A stretch of DNA of 64,000 nucleotides from Novosphingobium endophyticum (lineage in GTDB: Bacteria > Pseudomonadota > Alphaproteobacteria > Sphingomonadales > Sphingomonadaceae): the NCBI RefSeq assembly GCF_014640675.1, contig NZ_BMHK01000018.1, positions 811 through 64,810 on the forward strand. Direction: 5' to 3'. This document shows positions 43,144 through 52,416 of the stretch, piece by piece. Under the pieces are notes generated by a model. The model was not told where the DNA came from. It saw only the letters and a list, made by a program, of their open reading frames with translations, and ran no database searches. The stretch's first letter is position 1. Each line of letters opens with the position of its first letter. Position numbers and translations under genes: made by a program.

Positions 43144-43920
43144 ATGATTCGCTCGCTGGGCCCGGATTTTCCGGAAGGTATCGCGCTCGTCGTCGGCGGG
43201 AGCGGGGGTACGGGGCAGGTCATCAGCGAAAGGCTGGCCGCGGCAGGGGCTAACGTCGCGATTGCATATCGGGGCAACCTGGAAGCGGCCGAAGCGGCAG
43301 CCGAAGATGCCCGCTCTCACGGCGTGCAGGTCGTGACGCAGCAGATGGATGTTACCGATCCGGCCGGGTTTGCGCAGGGTGTACGCGCGCTTGTGGAGGA
43401 ATTCGGCCGTCTGCACACCGTGATTGTCGCCACGGGATATGATATCCAGATGCGCAAGATCAGCGAGGTTACGCCCGATGAATGGCGCCGCGTGATCGAC
43501 AATGATGTCAATGGCTTCTTCAACGTCGTTCACGCGACGCTGCCGGAACTGCGCAAGCAAGGCGGCTCCTATGTTCACATCGGATCGGCGGGTGTGGTGC
43601 GATGGCCTGAGCGCGATGTCCTGTCGGTCGCGCCCAAGGGCGCCATCCAGCAGCTTATGAAAGGCATCGCGCGCGAAGAGGGCGGAAACGGCGTGCGGAC
43701 GAACTCCATTGCGATCGGCGTGATCGATGCGGGTATCTTCCACCGGCTGAAGGACACCGCGTTCGACGCTGAATGGCACCGGACCGTGCAGGAGACGATT
43801 GCGCTCCACCGCTATGGTCTTCCGGAGGAGGTCGCGGAAACGGCGGTATTCCTGGCCTCGGCCCGCGCCGGATATATCACGGGGCAAACAGTATCCTGCG
43901 ACGGAGGCTGGAACCTGTAA
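43144..43920 (+). CDS. SDR-like protein lacking the catalytic tyrosine
   Basis: 258 residues from the ATG at 43144 behind GGGAGA. The cofactor loop reads VVGGSGGTG and the core Asn is in NDVNGFF, with Ser148 in HIGSAG. The expected Y-x3-K reads S161-VAP-K165, so the catalytic tyrosine is replaced by serine. C-terminal GGWNL is normal. It may be a divergent enzyme or a non-catalytic partner of the next SDRs. First gene of a four-gene operon. Confidence 0.85.
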   Translation: MIRSLGPDFPEGIALVVGGSGGTGQVISERLAAAGANVAIAYRGNLEAAEAAAEDARSHGVQVVTQQMDVTDPAGFAQGVRALVEEFGRLHTVIVATGYDIQMRKISEVTPDEWRRVIDNDVNGFFNVVHATLPELRKQGGSYVHIGSAGVVRWPERDVLSVAPKGAIQQLMKGIAREEGGNGVRTNSIAIGVIDAGIFHRLKDTAFDAEWHRTVQETIALHRYGLPEEVAETAVFLASARAGYITGQTVSCDGGWNL

Positions 43921-43963
43921 TTTCGAGGCGCTTGCCGCTGCGCAAGTGCAGAGAGGTAGAGGC

Positions 43964-44749
43964 ATGGATTGGCTGGCCGGAAAAGTTGTAATCGTCACAG
44001 GGATCGGGCCGGGCTTCGGCAGGGTCCTCGCCGAGGAGGCCGCCCGGCTGGGTGCCCGCGTGGTCATGGTCTCCCGATCGCGCGAGATCATGGACGAAGT
44101 TGCCGCGCTCATTCGCGCCAATGGGGGCGAAGCCATCGCGGTTCGCGCTGACATCACGCTTACGGAGGACTGCGAGCGCGTCGTCGCGGATGGCCTCGCT
44201 GCATTCGGCCGGATCGATGGTCTGGTGAACAGTGCCTACAAGCCGGGCGACATCAAGCCGGTCAACGAGCTCGACCTCGATGAGCTTGCCGCCGCGTTCA
44301 ACGTCACCGTGATCGGTACGCTGCGCATGATCCGGGCCGTTACGCCGGTCATGGAGGCGCAAGGGGGCGGAGCGATCGTCAATGTCGGAAGCCAGGTCGC
44401 ACGCAAGATCGTGCCGAACCAGGGCGGATATGCCGCGACCAAGGCTGCAATTTCCGCCCTGACCCGCCAACTGGCTTCCGAACTTGGACCCAGGAACATT
44501 CGTGTCAATACGCCGGCCTTCGGGTGGACGATCAGCCCGCCCGCCCGGGCATGGCTCGAGCAGCGCGAGGCGGAAGGCGGGGAAACCGTCGAAGCGGCCA
44601 TCGCGCAGATAGCTTCCGGTATTGCCCTGGGCAGGGTCCCCGGCGAAGTGGAATGTGCCCATGCCGCCTTGGCGATGGTGTCCGACATCATGCGCGTGGT
44701 GACCGGCGCGACGCTCGATGTGAACGGCGGGGAGTACATGGCCCTGTGA
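43964..44749 (+). CDS. SDR-family oxidoreductase
   Basis: 261 residues. Cofactor motif TGIGPGFG, NSAY where NNAG is usual, Ser in GSQVAR, YAATK intact. The ATG at 43964 follows AGAGAGG. It overlaps the next SDR by four bases. The unusual NSAYKPG loop recurs in SDRs of steroid and terpenoid clusters, but the substrate is unknown. Confidence 0.88.
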   Translation: MDWLAGKVVIVTGIGPGFGRVLAEEAARLGARVVMVSRSREIMDEVAALIRANGGEAIAVRADITLTEDCERVVADGLAAFGRIDGLVNSAYKPGDIKPVNELDLDELAAAFNVTVIGTLRMIRAVTPVMEAQGGGAIVNVGSQVARKIVPNQGGYAATKAAISALTRQLASELGPRNIRVNTPAFGWTISPPARAWLEQREAEGGETVEAAIAQIASGIALGRVPGEVECAHAALAMVSDIMRVVTGATLDVNGGEYMAL

Positions 44750-45507
44750 GTGGTTTTGCAGACAGGAGCGTGCTTGTTACCGGCGGTGCCTCCGGTATCG
44801 GCCGGGCGGCGGCGATCCGTTTCGCGCAGGAAGGCGCGCGGGTCTGTGTCGCGGACCTGAACGGGGAAGGCGCGGCGGCGGTCGCGGCCGAGATTGGCGC
44901 AAGCGCCGTTTGGGTGCAGGCCGATATCTCGACCGCGCAGGGTAATGCGCAGATGGTCGCGGCGGCCCTCGGGGCCGGAGGGACGCTCGACGTCGCGTTT
45001 CTCAACGCCGGTTACCTCGGTCCTATGGGCGGCTTTGAGGCGACGGACGAAGAGTTGTTCGACAGGCATCTCGCCATAAATCTCAAAGGTGCCTTTCTCG
45101 GTCTCAAGGCCGTGCATGGCGTCGTTGCCGATGGCGGCGCCGTCGTCGTGACGTCGTCAACAGCGGGTCTTCTAGGGCTGCATGAAAGCCCCGCCTACAG
45201 CGCGGCCAAGCATGGCGTGATCGGCCTTGTAAAGGCCAGCACGCCGGCCTTCGCGGCAAAGGGGGCCAGAATCAATGCAATCTGCCCCGGCGGGGTCGAG
45301 ACACCGATGATGGGATCGGCCGACCAGGCCATCGTTACGCCGGACATGCTGCGGCGTGTACCGCTTCGCGGCATGGGTTCGGCGCAGCAGGTTGCCGAAG
45401 CGGCCTTGTGGCTTGCCAGCCCCGCCGCCGCGTTCGTCAACGGTCAGGCGCATGTCGTTGACGGCGGCCTGCTTTCCACGTTCGTGCCCGCGCCCGTGGG
45501 GCCGTAG
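44746..45507 (+). CDS. SDR-family oxidoreductase
   Basis: 253 residues from a GTG that overlaps the previous stop (GTGA). TGGASGIG, LNAGY at the NNAG position, Ser in TSSTAG, YSAAK, C-terminal VDGGLLS. Classical active SDR; it probably acts on a hydroxyl or ketone of an intermediate. Third gene of the operon. Confidence 0.9.
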   Translation: MSGFADRSVLVTGGASGIGRAAAIRFAQEGARVCVADLNGEGAAAVAAEIGASAVWVQADISTAQGNAQMVAAALGAGGTLDVAFLNAGYLGPMGGFEATDEELFDRHLAINLKGAFLGLKAVHGVVADGGAVVVTSSTAGLLGLHESPAYSAAKHGVIGLVKASTPAFAAKGARINAICPGGVETPMMGSADQAIVTPDMLRRVPLRGMGSAQQVAEAALWLASPAAAFVNGQAHVVDGGLLSTFVPAPVGP

Positions 45508-45549
45508 CGTCAGGATCCGTGCCCAACGACGATGGAACAAGGAATTGCC

Positions 45550-46062
45550 ATGGAAAAGGATCAGCTTGAAGCGCTGAGCGCCCGTCTGGGGGCGCTGGAG
45601 GATATTGAAGCCATCCGCACACTGAAGGCGCGCTATTGCCGCGCGCTGGACCAGCGGCGGCTGGATGACCTGCGCGAGACTTTTGTGCCGGACGGGGCGA
45701 TTGTCGCCTACGAGGGATTTCCCGAGTTCAGCGACCGTGAGGAGTTTATCGCGACGTTCGAACAACTGGGCTGTGCCCCCGGCGTGTTCGACATCCATCA
45801 CGCGGTCAATCCCGAGATCGCGCTGACCGGGCCGGACGAAGCGGTCGGCAAGTGGTCGCTCCATTTCAAGAGCATTATCGCGGCGCAATCGACGATAATC
45901 ACCATGGGCGTCGAATACGACGACCGCTACGTGCGCCGGGATGGCCGCTGGTGGATTGCGGAAACCCGCACGACCCGCCCCTTCTGCCTGATCGAGGCGA
46001 TTGATGAGCAGTCCCGTCCGACATATGTGACGGTGGGCGCGGCTCCGGAATCCTACGCTTAG
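45550..46062 (+). CDS. NTF2/SnoaL-like protein
   Basis: 170 residues from the ATG at 45550, 6 bases after AAGGA. EDIEAIRTLKARYCRALDQRRLDDL and DGRWWIAETRTTR are the typical start helix and last strands of SnoaL-like dehydratase/isomerase proteins. It closes the operon of three SDR-type genes. This is the fourth NTF2-like gene in the island and the only one at the end of an SDR run. Confidence 0.82.
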   Translation: MEKDQLEALSARLGALEDIEAIRTLKARYCRALDQRRLDDLRETFVPDGAIVAYEGFPEFSDREEFIATFEQLGCAPGVFDIHHAVNPEIALTGPDEAVGKWSLHFKSIIAAQSTIITMGVEYDDRYVRRDGRWWIAETRTTRPFCLIEAIDEQSRPTYVTVGAAPESYA

Positions 46063-46076
46063 GTTCGGAGTTCCGG

Positions 46077-46101
46077 CCCGGCTGTACCTGTGGCCGCCGG
46101 G
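46077..46101. terminator. Hairpin between convergent genes
   Basis: CCCGGC and GCCGGG can pair across 13 bases between the NTF2-like and SDR stops. Candidate bidirectional terminator without a T tract. Confidence 0.35.
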
Positions 46102-46129
46102 CACGACGCCTAGCGGCCATACGTTGGTA

Positions 46130-46891
46130 TTACCCGGTCGTCTGGCCCCCATCGAGGACGAGGATTGTGCCGGTGGCATAACGGGCATCATCCGATGCCA
46201 GATAGGCGATGGCCGCCGCGATCTCAGGCGGTGTACAGGCGTCGCGATCGGTCAGCTTCGGCATGTTGCGCGCGGCTGCGGTACTGAAGATTTCAGGATC
46301 CACCCCACCGCCCGCCGTGCTCTTTTCGTGCATCGGCGTGGCCACGCCGCCGGGCGCGACGGCATTGACGCGGATGCCGTAGTTCGAAAACTCCAGTGAT
46401 GCCGCCTTGGTCAGCGAAATGACGCCCGCCTTGGAAATGCCGTAGGCGGCGGTGCCGTATACAGCGTGCAGGCCGCCGGCCGAGGCGACGTTGACGATGT
46501 TGCCCTTGCTCTCGCGAAGATATGGAAAGGCCGCCTGGGTGAGGAAGAAGGGTCCGCTCAGGTTGATGTCCAGAGTGCGCTTCCATGCATCGGGGGATGT
46601 CTCCTCGATGCGGCCCCAGGTCATGATCCCGGCGATGTTAAGCAGAATGTCTATCCCGCCCATGGCCTCCGCCGCCTTGGCTGCGAGTAACACCGCGCTT
46701 TCAGGGTCGCGGGAATCGTAAGCGAAGGCATGGCCTGCTGTTTCCGAGGCCGCGCGTTGCGCGCCCTCGATATCGATATCGCCGATGGTGACGATGGCGC
46801 CTTCCGCGGCAAACAGGTCAGCCGTCGCGCGGCCAATTCCGGAAGCTCCCCCGGTGAGAAGAACGCGTTTCCCGGTAAAGCGCGGTGCCAT
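46130..46891 (-). CDS. SDR-family oxidoreductase
   Basis: 253 residues. TGGASGIG, NIAG, Ser in NVASAGG, YGISK, C-terminal LDGGQTTG. It resembles 3-oxoacyl-ACP-reductase-like and hydroxysteroid-dehydrogenase-like SDRs. Third gene of the operon after the OYE-like and MFS genes, with only 3 bases between it and the transporter. Confidence 0.9.
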   Translation of the reverse strand: MAPRFTGKRVLLTGGASGIGRATADLFAAEGAIVTIGDIDIEGAQRAASETAGHAFAYDSRDPESAVLLAAKAAEAMGGIDILLNIAGIMTWGRIEETSPDAWKRTLDINLSGPFFLTQAAFPYLRESKGNIVNVASAGGLHAVYGTAAYGISKAGVISLTKAASLEFSNYGIRVNAVAPGGVATPMHEKSTAGGGVDPEIFSTAAARNMPKLTDRDACTPPEIAAAIAYLASDDARYATGTILVLDGGQTTG

Positions 46892-46894
46892 GGG

Positions 46895-48097
46895 TCAATT
46901 CCTTTCGAAGAGGTCCGCACGGTTGCGCGCGGCGATGAACAGGGAGGTTGCGAGCAGCAATGCGCCTACCGCCACGAAGGAACCCGCTACCGTGAAAGCT
47001 TCCCGTAACGGTGCAAAGGCCAGCGGATTTATGAACTGCCCGGCGTTCAGGGCGCTGACGATCAGGCCCATTGCCATGGCATGAGCGACGGGCGAGGTCT
47101 TACGGAAGATGATCGAAGCCGTCGCCGGCTCCGACATTCCGGCGCCAATGCCGACAAAGAGGCAGCCGATCAGGATATGCCACACCTCGCCCGCGACCCC
47201 GATTATGAGAATGCCGGCGCCCATTGACAGCGCATTGAGTACGAGAAATCCGTGCAGCCCGAAGAAGCGGCGCAACCGCCCGAAGGCACCGGCCGAAAAG
47301 ACAGCCACGATCGAAGTGGACGCGATGACGGTGCCGATGGTCTGGGCGCTGCCGATTCCCTTGGCCTGTAGAACGAAGGCGACCTGCACGGCAGGCGTGA
47401 ACATGCCAAGCGTGAGGAGTATCAGCAGCAGATAGTACGCCCATACATGGCGCAGTTCGGTGCTCACATCCGTCCGCGTCTTCTCGCGCGGGGGCAGGGG
47501 GCGGTTGTGAATGGTCAGGCTGGCCAGGATCAGTAGCGGAATGCCGAGCAGATAGAGCGTAAAAGGGGTCTGCCAGCCGCCCATGTCGACAAGCCGCCCG
47601 CCGAATACCAGTGCCGATGCCGCGAACAGGGAGGACAGCGCGGTCGCGTATCCCAGCAGCTTTTCCCGTTCATGGCCGGAAAAATGGTCGCCGATGAGGC
47701 CGAGGCAGGAAGTCAGCAAGCCCCCACCGCCGATCCCGAGGATCAGCCGCAGGAAGATGAGCATGATTTCGCTCTGGATCAACAGCACGCCGGCTCCGCC
47801 GACTACGTAGAGCACCAGCGAAGTCAGCAGGATGATCCGCTGCCCGACCCGTGGTGCCAGCCACCCGGCGGCCGGCGCCGATGCGACCAGCATGGCAGCC
47901 GGCAGAGTCATCACGATCTGGGAAAACAGCTGACTGTCCGCGGTCGCGCCGAAATGCCGCGCCATCGAGACCAGCGCCGGAGCAGCGGCCATGGGTATTA
48001 GTGCAACGAGGGCCGGACCGGTGACGCAGACCAGCGCGACGAGCCAGCTTGCATTCCGGCCAGAAAGGACGGTTTCCGATATTGCTGTCTCTGCCAC
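46895..48097 (-). CDS. MFS transporter
   Basis: 400 residues with about 12 membrane segments; GTG start at 48097. Short helix-helix loops (GWLAPRVGQR, GRLRRFFG) fit the superfamily. It lies between an OYE-like flavoprotein and an SDR and may import their substrate. A third transporter of the kind found at 1246 and 25125; substrate unknown. Confidence 0.85.
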   Translation of the reverse strand: MAETAISETVLSGRNASWLVALVCVTGPALVALIPMAAAPALVSMARHFGATADSQLFSQIVMTLPAAMLVASAPAAGWLAPRVGQRIILLTSLVLYVVGGAGVLLIQSEIMLIFLRLILGIGGGGLLTSCLGLIGDHFSGHEREKLLGYATALSSLFAASALVFGGRLVDMGGWQTPFTLYLLGIPLLILASLTIHNRPLPPREKTRTDVSTELRHVWAYYLLLILLTLGMFTPAVQVAFVLQAKGIGSAQTIGTVIASTSIVAVFSAGAFGRLRRFFGLHGFLVLNALSMGAGILIIGVAGEVWHILIGCLFVGIGAGMSEPATASIIFRKTSPVAHAMAMGLIVSALNAGQFINPLAFAPLREAFTVAGSFVAVGALLLATSLFIAARNRADLFERN

Positions 48098-48122
48098 GTT
48101 CTCGTCTTTCCTTGTCGTGGAG

Positions 48123-50261
48123 CTACATGAACCGGGTCATCAGCGCGGCGTCCCTCATGGCGCCTTCAATGTAGCCGACGCCGGTGCAGTCGCCGATGGT
48201 ATGGATGGGAATGCCGAGCGGGGTCAGTTCATCGGCAACATGCGTGTCCCCGACCGCGCCCTCGGCGACGATCACCGTGTCCGCCGCGATCGTGCGCTGT
48301 TGGTCGGCGTCGTTGGAATATGTGACCACGTGATCGCTGATCACGAAATCGCGCACATTGGTCAGCAGTTCGACGCTCATTTCGTGACATTCATCGACAA
48401 CGCGGAACCGCCGGACCAGCGGCAGGCCGCGCCCTACACGGCTCGATTCCTCCAGCACTGTGACGTCGCGTCCTCGATGGGCCAGGAACTCGGCCAGTTC
48501 CAGTCCGACGAGTTCGCCGCCGATGATGACCACCTTCTTGCCCAACGGCATCCAGTATTTCGAACCGGTGCGCAGGAGGCCAAGCTTTCCGGTCGCGCCG
48601 GTCAGGCGCCCCAGCTTCATGGCAAGCCGCGTGAACGCGCTTGTCTTGTCCTTCAGGCTGTCCAGATCCTGGCCGAGGACCAGGCTGCGCATGTCGTCTC
48701 CGGAAAACACGAAATCGCGGTCGCTGCCGGGGATCGCGGGCATGGTGCGCTTGGCGCCGGTTGCGACCACGATCTCGTCGGGTTGAAGCGAACGGGCGAG
48801 TTCCGGGGTCACCTGGGTCTTGAGCCGAACTTCGATTGGCCGCTGCGCCACCTGTCGCCTGAGCCAGTCGACGATCCGCTGGTTCGGTGCATAGGCGACG
48901 GAGGCGAATTGCGCTGTCCCGCCAAGGCGCGGGCCGGCTTCGCATAGAATGACCTTGTGTCCCTTGTCGGAGAGAATACGTGCCGATTCCATCCCGGCGG
49001 GGCCGCCGCCCACGACGAGTATGGTCTTCTTGTCAGGTGCCAGCTGCTGCTGCCGTTCCGTCTCGAACCCCGTCATCGGATTGACGGCGCACATGATATG
49101 GCTCGAATTGAAGATCGAACTGATGCAGGTGTAGCAATAGACGCAAGGCCGCACTTCCTCGGGCTTGGCCGCGAGCAACTTGTTCGGCAGGTGCGGATCG
49201 GCCAGCAATTTCCGGCCCATGGTGACAAAGTCCAGCCGGCCTTCGCGGATGAAGCGGTCAGCGTCTTCGGCTTCGATCCGGCCCGGGCAGATCACGGGAA
49301 TGGAGACGGCCTTGCTGATGGCAGTGGCATTCGCCACGAAACCGTTGCGGGTATCCGTGGCATGGCCAGTCGAATAGGTGCGGCCGTAGTTTCCATCCCC
49401 GTGCGCGCTGACATGGATTGCGTCGAGGCCGGCCTCTTCCGCGAGCTGTGCGGTTCGCATTGCATCCTGCAGCGAGATGCCATTTGCAAGCTGGAATTCC
49501 TGGCTGTCGAAGCGCATCCACACCGGGTAGTCGGGGCCTACTGCGGCGCGTACCCCCCGAATCGTCTCCAGCAGGAAGCGCGCGCGATTTTCAACCGAGC
49601 CGCCATATTCGTCGGTGCGCTGGTTGTAGGCGGGCGAAAGGAAACTTGAAAAGACATAGCCGTGGCCGCCGTGGATCTCGACCGCGTCGATCCCCGCGCG
49701 TTTCGCCCGTTCGGCGGCGGCGGCGAACATGTCCACTATGCGCGCGATGTCGGCCCCGGAAAGCGGATTATAGATGACTTCGCCCATCTTGGCGTAAGGT
49801 TCGAAGAACTTGGCCTGTTCTTCATCCAGCATGACGTCGAGGAAATCGCCGCTGTCTTTGGACTTGCGCGGAATCGAAGGGCAGGCCACTCCACGCCCTT
49901 CGAGCATGTCTGTCATCGCGAGCAGACCGCCATGCTGCAATTGCGCCGCCAGCTTCGCGTCGTGGGCATGCACTTCGTCCGCCAAGGCACGGATGCCGGG
50001 AATGAAGCGGTCGTCGGAAATGGCTTCCTGCCGCCAGTTGCTGGCGCCTTCCGGGAAACCGACCGATACCGAGCCCATCGTGACCAGAGCCGCGCCGCCC
50101 TTCGCCCGTTCAACATAGTATCTGCGTAGGCGCTCGCCGACGCTGCCATCCTCTTCCGCAAGGTTGGAGCCCATGGGGGAGAAGAATATGCGATTCTTCA
50201 ACTGCATCTGATTGATGCGTCCAGGGCTCAGCAGATGCTGAAAACGGTTTGCTTGCGACAT
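48123..50261 (-). CDS. Old Yellow Enzyme / 2,4-dienoyl-CoA-reductase-like flavoprotein
   Basis: 712 residues in two parts. The N-terminal FMN barrel (to about 370) has IFFSPMGSN, QLQHGG, EIHGGHGY and SPAYNQRTDEYGGS. A CVYCYTC motif with a further Cys in HIMCAVNP binds a 4Fe-4S cluster. The C-terminal half has FAD and NAD(P) motifs GGGPAGMESA and IIGGELVGLELAEFL. Relatives reduce enoates or dehydrogenate steroid rings; an OYE-type enzyme is reported to act as a 5-beta-steroid dehydrogenase in a bile-acid-degrading sphingomonad. First gene of the operon with MFS and SDR genes; divergent from the E1alpha operon. Confidence 0.9.
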   Translation of the reverse strand: MSQANRFQHLLSPGRINQMQLKNRIFFSPMGSNLAEEDGSVGERLRRYYVERAKGGAALVTMGSVSVGFPEGASNWRQEAISDDRFIPGIRALADEVHAHDAKLAAQLQHGGLLAMTDMLEGRGVACPSIPRKSKDSGDFLDVMLDEEQAKFFEPYAKMGEVIYNPLSGADIARIVDMFAAAAERAKRAGIDAVEIHGGHGYVFSSFLSPAYNQRTDEYGGSVENRARFLLETIRGVRAAVGPDYPVWMRFDSQEFQLANGISLQDAMRTAQLAEEAGLDAIHVSAHGDGNYGRTYSTGHATDTRNGFVANATAISKAVSIPVICPGRIEAEDADRFIREGRLDFVTMGRKLLADPHLPNKLLAAKPEEVRPCVYCYTCISSIFNSSHIMCAVNPMTGFETERQQQLAPDKKTILVVGGGPAGMESARILSDKGHKVILCEAGPRLGGTAQFASVAYAPNQRIVDWLRRQVAQRPIEVRLKTQVTPELARSLQPDEIVVATGAKRTMPAIPGSDRDFVFSGDDMRSLVLGQDLDSLKDKTSAFTRLAMKLGRLTGATGKLGLLRTGSKYWMPLGKKVVIIGGELVGLELAEFLAHRGRDVTVLEESSRVGRGLPLVRRFRVVDECHEMSVELLTNVRDFVISDHVVTYSNDADQQRTIAADTVIVAEGAVGDTHVADELTPLGIPIHTIGDCTGVGYIEGAMRDAALMTRFM

Positions 50262-50380
50262 GGTGATGTTTCGGTCCTCGCTCTCCCGAGCTCAGCATAT
50301 GGTCTATCCTGAGCTGCTCCTCTGCATATCGGCGCAGAAGTGCGAAGACAACCGAAATTACGTCATTCACTGCGAGGTTT

Positions 50381-50391
50381 GTTACGCAAAC
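50381..50391 (-). promoter_or_regulatory. TTTGCGTA operator-like site E
   Basis: GTTACGCAAAC reads on the minus strand as GTTTGCGTAAC, so TTTGCGTAA is exact. It lies in the 226-base divergent region between the OYE-like operon and the 2-oxoacid dehydrogenase operon. A weaker ATGCGTA lies at about 50420. Confidence 0.55.
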
Positions 50392-50487
50392 ATGGATTAT
50401 GATTGACCTAATGACCGAAATGCGTATTTTGTCGCAGGGGTTGCGGTGCCGCGCGCTGATGACCCCTTTATGTGGGAGAGAATAACG

Positions 50488-51435
50488 ATGCCAGCGCCGG
50501 ACCCCGCGCTTCTGGAGCAGATGTTTCATCGCATGTCGGTGGCGCGTGCGATCGAACGCTTGATGCTGGTCCACACCCGCGAACGCAAATTTTCCGGTTG
50601 GTGGCACCCCGGCGAGGGCCAGGAGGCCGCGCCGATCGGCGCGACGGCCGCGCTCGAGCGCGACGATTACCTCTGGTACCAGGGGCGAGGCTCGGCCTGG
50701 GCCATCGGAAAGGGAATGGCCGCCGGACTCATTCTGGGCGATCTGCTCGGCAAGATGAACGGCGCGACGCGCGGCAAGGGCGGCGGCGTTCCCCACTGGG
50801 CTGACTATTCGATCGGCGTCATGGGTGAGGGTGCCACGCTGGGCAGCGTCTATCCTCTTGCCGGCGGATCGGCGCTTGCCTCCCGGATCCGCAAGGATGG
50901 CCGCGTCAGTCTCGCGGACTTCGGCGACGGCACCTCGGCGCGCGGCACTTTTCACGAAACGATGGTTCACGCGGCCGCCTGGAAGTTGCCGCTCATCTAT
51001 TTCTGCGAGAACAACGGCCTGCTGGTCGGTACCCGGCTGGGGGAGGTCTCCCCGACGGAGAACATCGCCGACTTCGCCAAGGGCTACGGTATTCCCGGCA
51101 TCATTGTCGACGGCCAAGACGCTGTAGCGGTCTACGAGGCGACGCGTGAAGCGGCCGCGCGCGCGCGCCGGGGCGAAGGGCCGACTTTGATCGAAGCCAA
51201 GGTTGTCCGGCGGCACGGGCACTATGCCGGCGACCCGCAGAAGTACCGGGCCGACGATGAATTCGATGACTATCGCGATCCTGTCGACGTGCTTGCAGCA
51301 AGGCTGCGGGGCAATTCGGCGGAGCGCATCGCGCAGGAGGCCGAGGCGGAAGTGAAGGCCGCATACGAAGAGGCGCTGGCGGCACCCGAACCGGATGCCT
51401 CGGTGATTGAGAGGGATCTCTACCATGTCCAGTGA
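50488..51435 (+). CDS. 2-oxoacid dehydrogenase E1 alpha subunit (acetoin/pyruvate type)
   Basis: 315 residues from the ATG at 50488 behind GGGAGA. The thiamine-diphosphate motif begins at GDG (FADFGDGTSARG region) and ends at ENNG some 30 residues later. GEGQEAAPIG and YQGRGSAWAIGKG are typical of the E1 alpha of acetoin or branched-chain type complexes. It pairs with E1 beta (11-base overlap) and E2 to oxidatively decarboxylate a 2-oxoacid to an acyl-CoA. No E3 gene follows. Confidence 0.88.
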   Translation: MPAPDPALLEQMFHRMSVARAIERLMLVHTRERKFSGWWHPGEGQEAAPIGATAALERDDYLWYQGRGSAWAIGKGMAAGLILGDLLGKMNGATRGKGGGVPHWADYSIGVMGEGATLGSVYPLAGGSALASRIRKDGRVSLADFGDGTSARGTFHETMVHAAAWKLPLIYFCENNGLLVGTRLGEVSPTENIADFAKGYGIPGIIVDGQDAVAVYEATREAAARARRGEGPTLIEAKVVRRHGHYAGDPQKYRADDEFDDYRDPVDVLAARLRGNSAERIAQEAEAEVKAAYEEALAAPEPDASVIERDLYHVQ

Positions 51436-52408
51436 GGTGATGGGCTATAACGCTGCGATGGGCCTGGGCCTTGTCGAGGAAATGCGTCGTGACGCCGAGA
51501 TCTTCGTGCTGGGTCAGGGCGTGGCCACGGGAGGATGGTTCGGCGCGGAGAAGGGGCTCGCTTCGGAGTTCGGTCTCGATCGCGTGATCGACTGTGGTAT
51601 CTCGGAGGCGTTCGAGGCTGGGCTGGCGGCCGGTGCGGCGATTGTCGGGATGAAGCCGGTGATCAACATGGGCTTTGGCGATTTCGCACTGATCGCGGGC
51701 GACGAGATTTATCACAAGCTTGCCAAGTGGCGCTACATGCATGGCCTTGATGTGCCGATGACAGCGGTGATCATCTTTCCGATCGGCACGATGGGAGGGG
51801 CGGGTCCCGAGCATTCGAGTTGCACCGAAGTGCTGGGGATGCATTTCCCCGGTCTCAAGGTCGTGGTTCCCTCGACGCCGGAAGATGCCAAGGGGCTGAT
51901 GAAGGCCGCCTTGCGCGAACCCAATCCGGTGCTTTTCCATTCGGTGCAGGGACTGGGCTGGGCACGCGGCGAAGTTTCGACAGATCCCGAATTCATCGTA
52001 CCGATCGGCAAGGCCGCGACCCCTCGGCAAGGCCGTGACCTCACCATCGTTACTTACGGCTCGATGGTGCCGCGGTCGCTGGAGGCGGCGGATACGCTGG
52101 CGGGCGAGGGGATCGATTGCGAGGTGATCGACCTGCGCAGCCTGGTTCCGCTCGATTGGGATTGCGTCCTCGAATCGGTCTCTCGCACCAACCGCGCCAT
52201 GGTCGTCCACGAAGCGGCCAAGACCGCCGGACCGGGCGCGGAGATCGCGGCGCAAATTCAGGAGCGCATCTTTTTCGACCTCGAAGCACCCGTGCTGCGG
52301 GTCGGCGGCAAGGACTTCCCCCTTCCTCAGCACAGTGACCTCGAGGCGATGTCGATTCCCTCGGTCGACGCCATCGCCGACACGGCGCGCCGGTTGTTCG
52401 CGATATAA
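51425..52408 (+). CDS. 2-oxoacid dehydrogenase E1 beta subunit
   Basis: 327 residues from the ATG at 51425 behind AGAGGGA, within the end of E1 alpha. Transketolase-type beta subunit: GLGLVEEMRRD, DCGISEAFEAGLAAGAA, PIGTMGGAGPEHSS, FHSVQGLGW and VIDLRSLVPLDWD. It completes the E1 heterotetramer. E2 follows after 8 bases. Confidence 0.9.
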   Translation: MSSEVMGYNAAMGLGLVEEMRRDAEIFVLGQGVATGGWFGAEKGLASEFGLDRVIDCGISEAFEAGLAAGAAIVGMKPVINMGFGDFALIAGDEIYHKLAKWRYMHGLDVPMTAVIIFPIGTMGGAGPEHSSCTEVLGMHFPGLKVVVPSTPEDAKGLMKAALREPNPVLFHSVQGLGWARGEVSTDPEFIVPIGKAATPRQGRDLTIVTYGSMVPRSLEAADTLAGEGIDCEVIDLRSLVPLDWDCVLESVSRTNRAMVVHEAAKTAGPGAEIAAQIQERIFFDLEAPVLRVGGKDFPLPQHSDLEAMSIPSVDAIADTARRLFAI

Positions 52409-52416
52409 GGGTGGGT

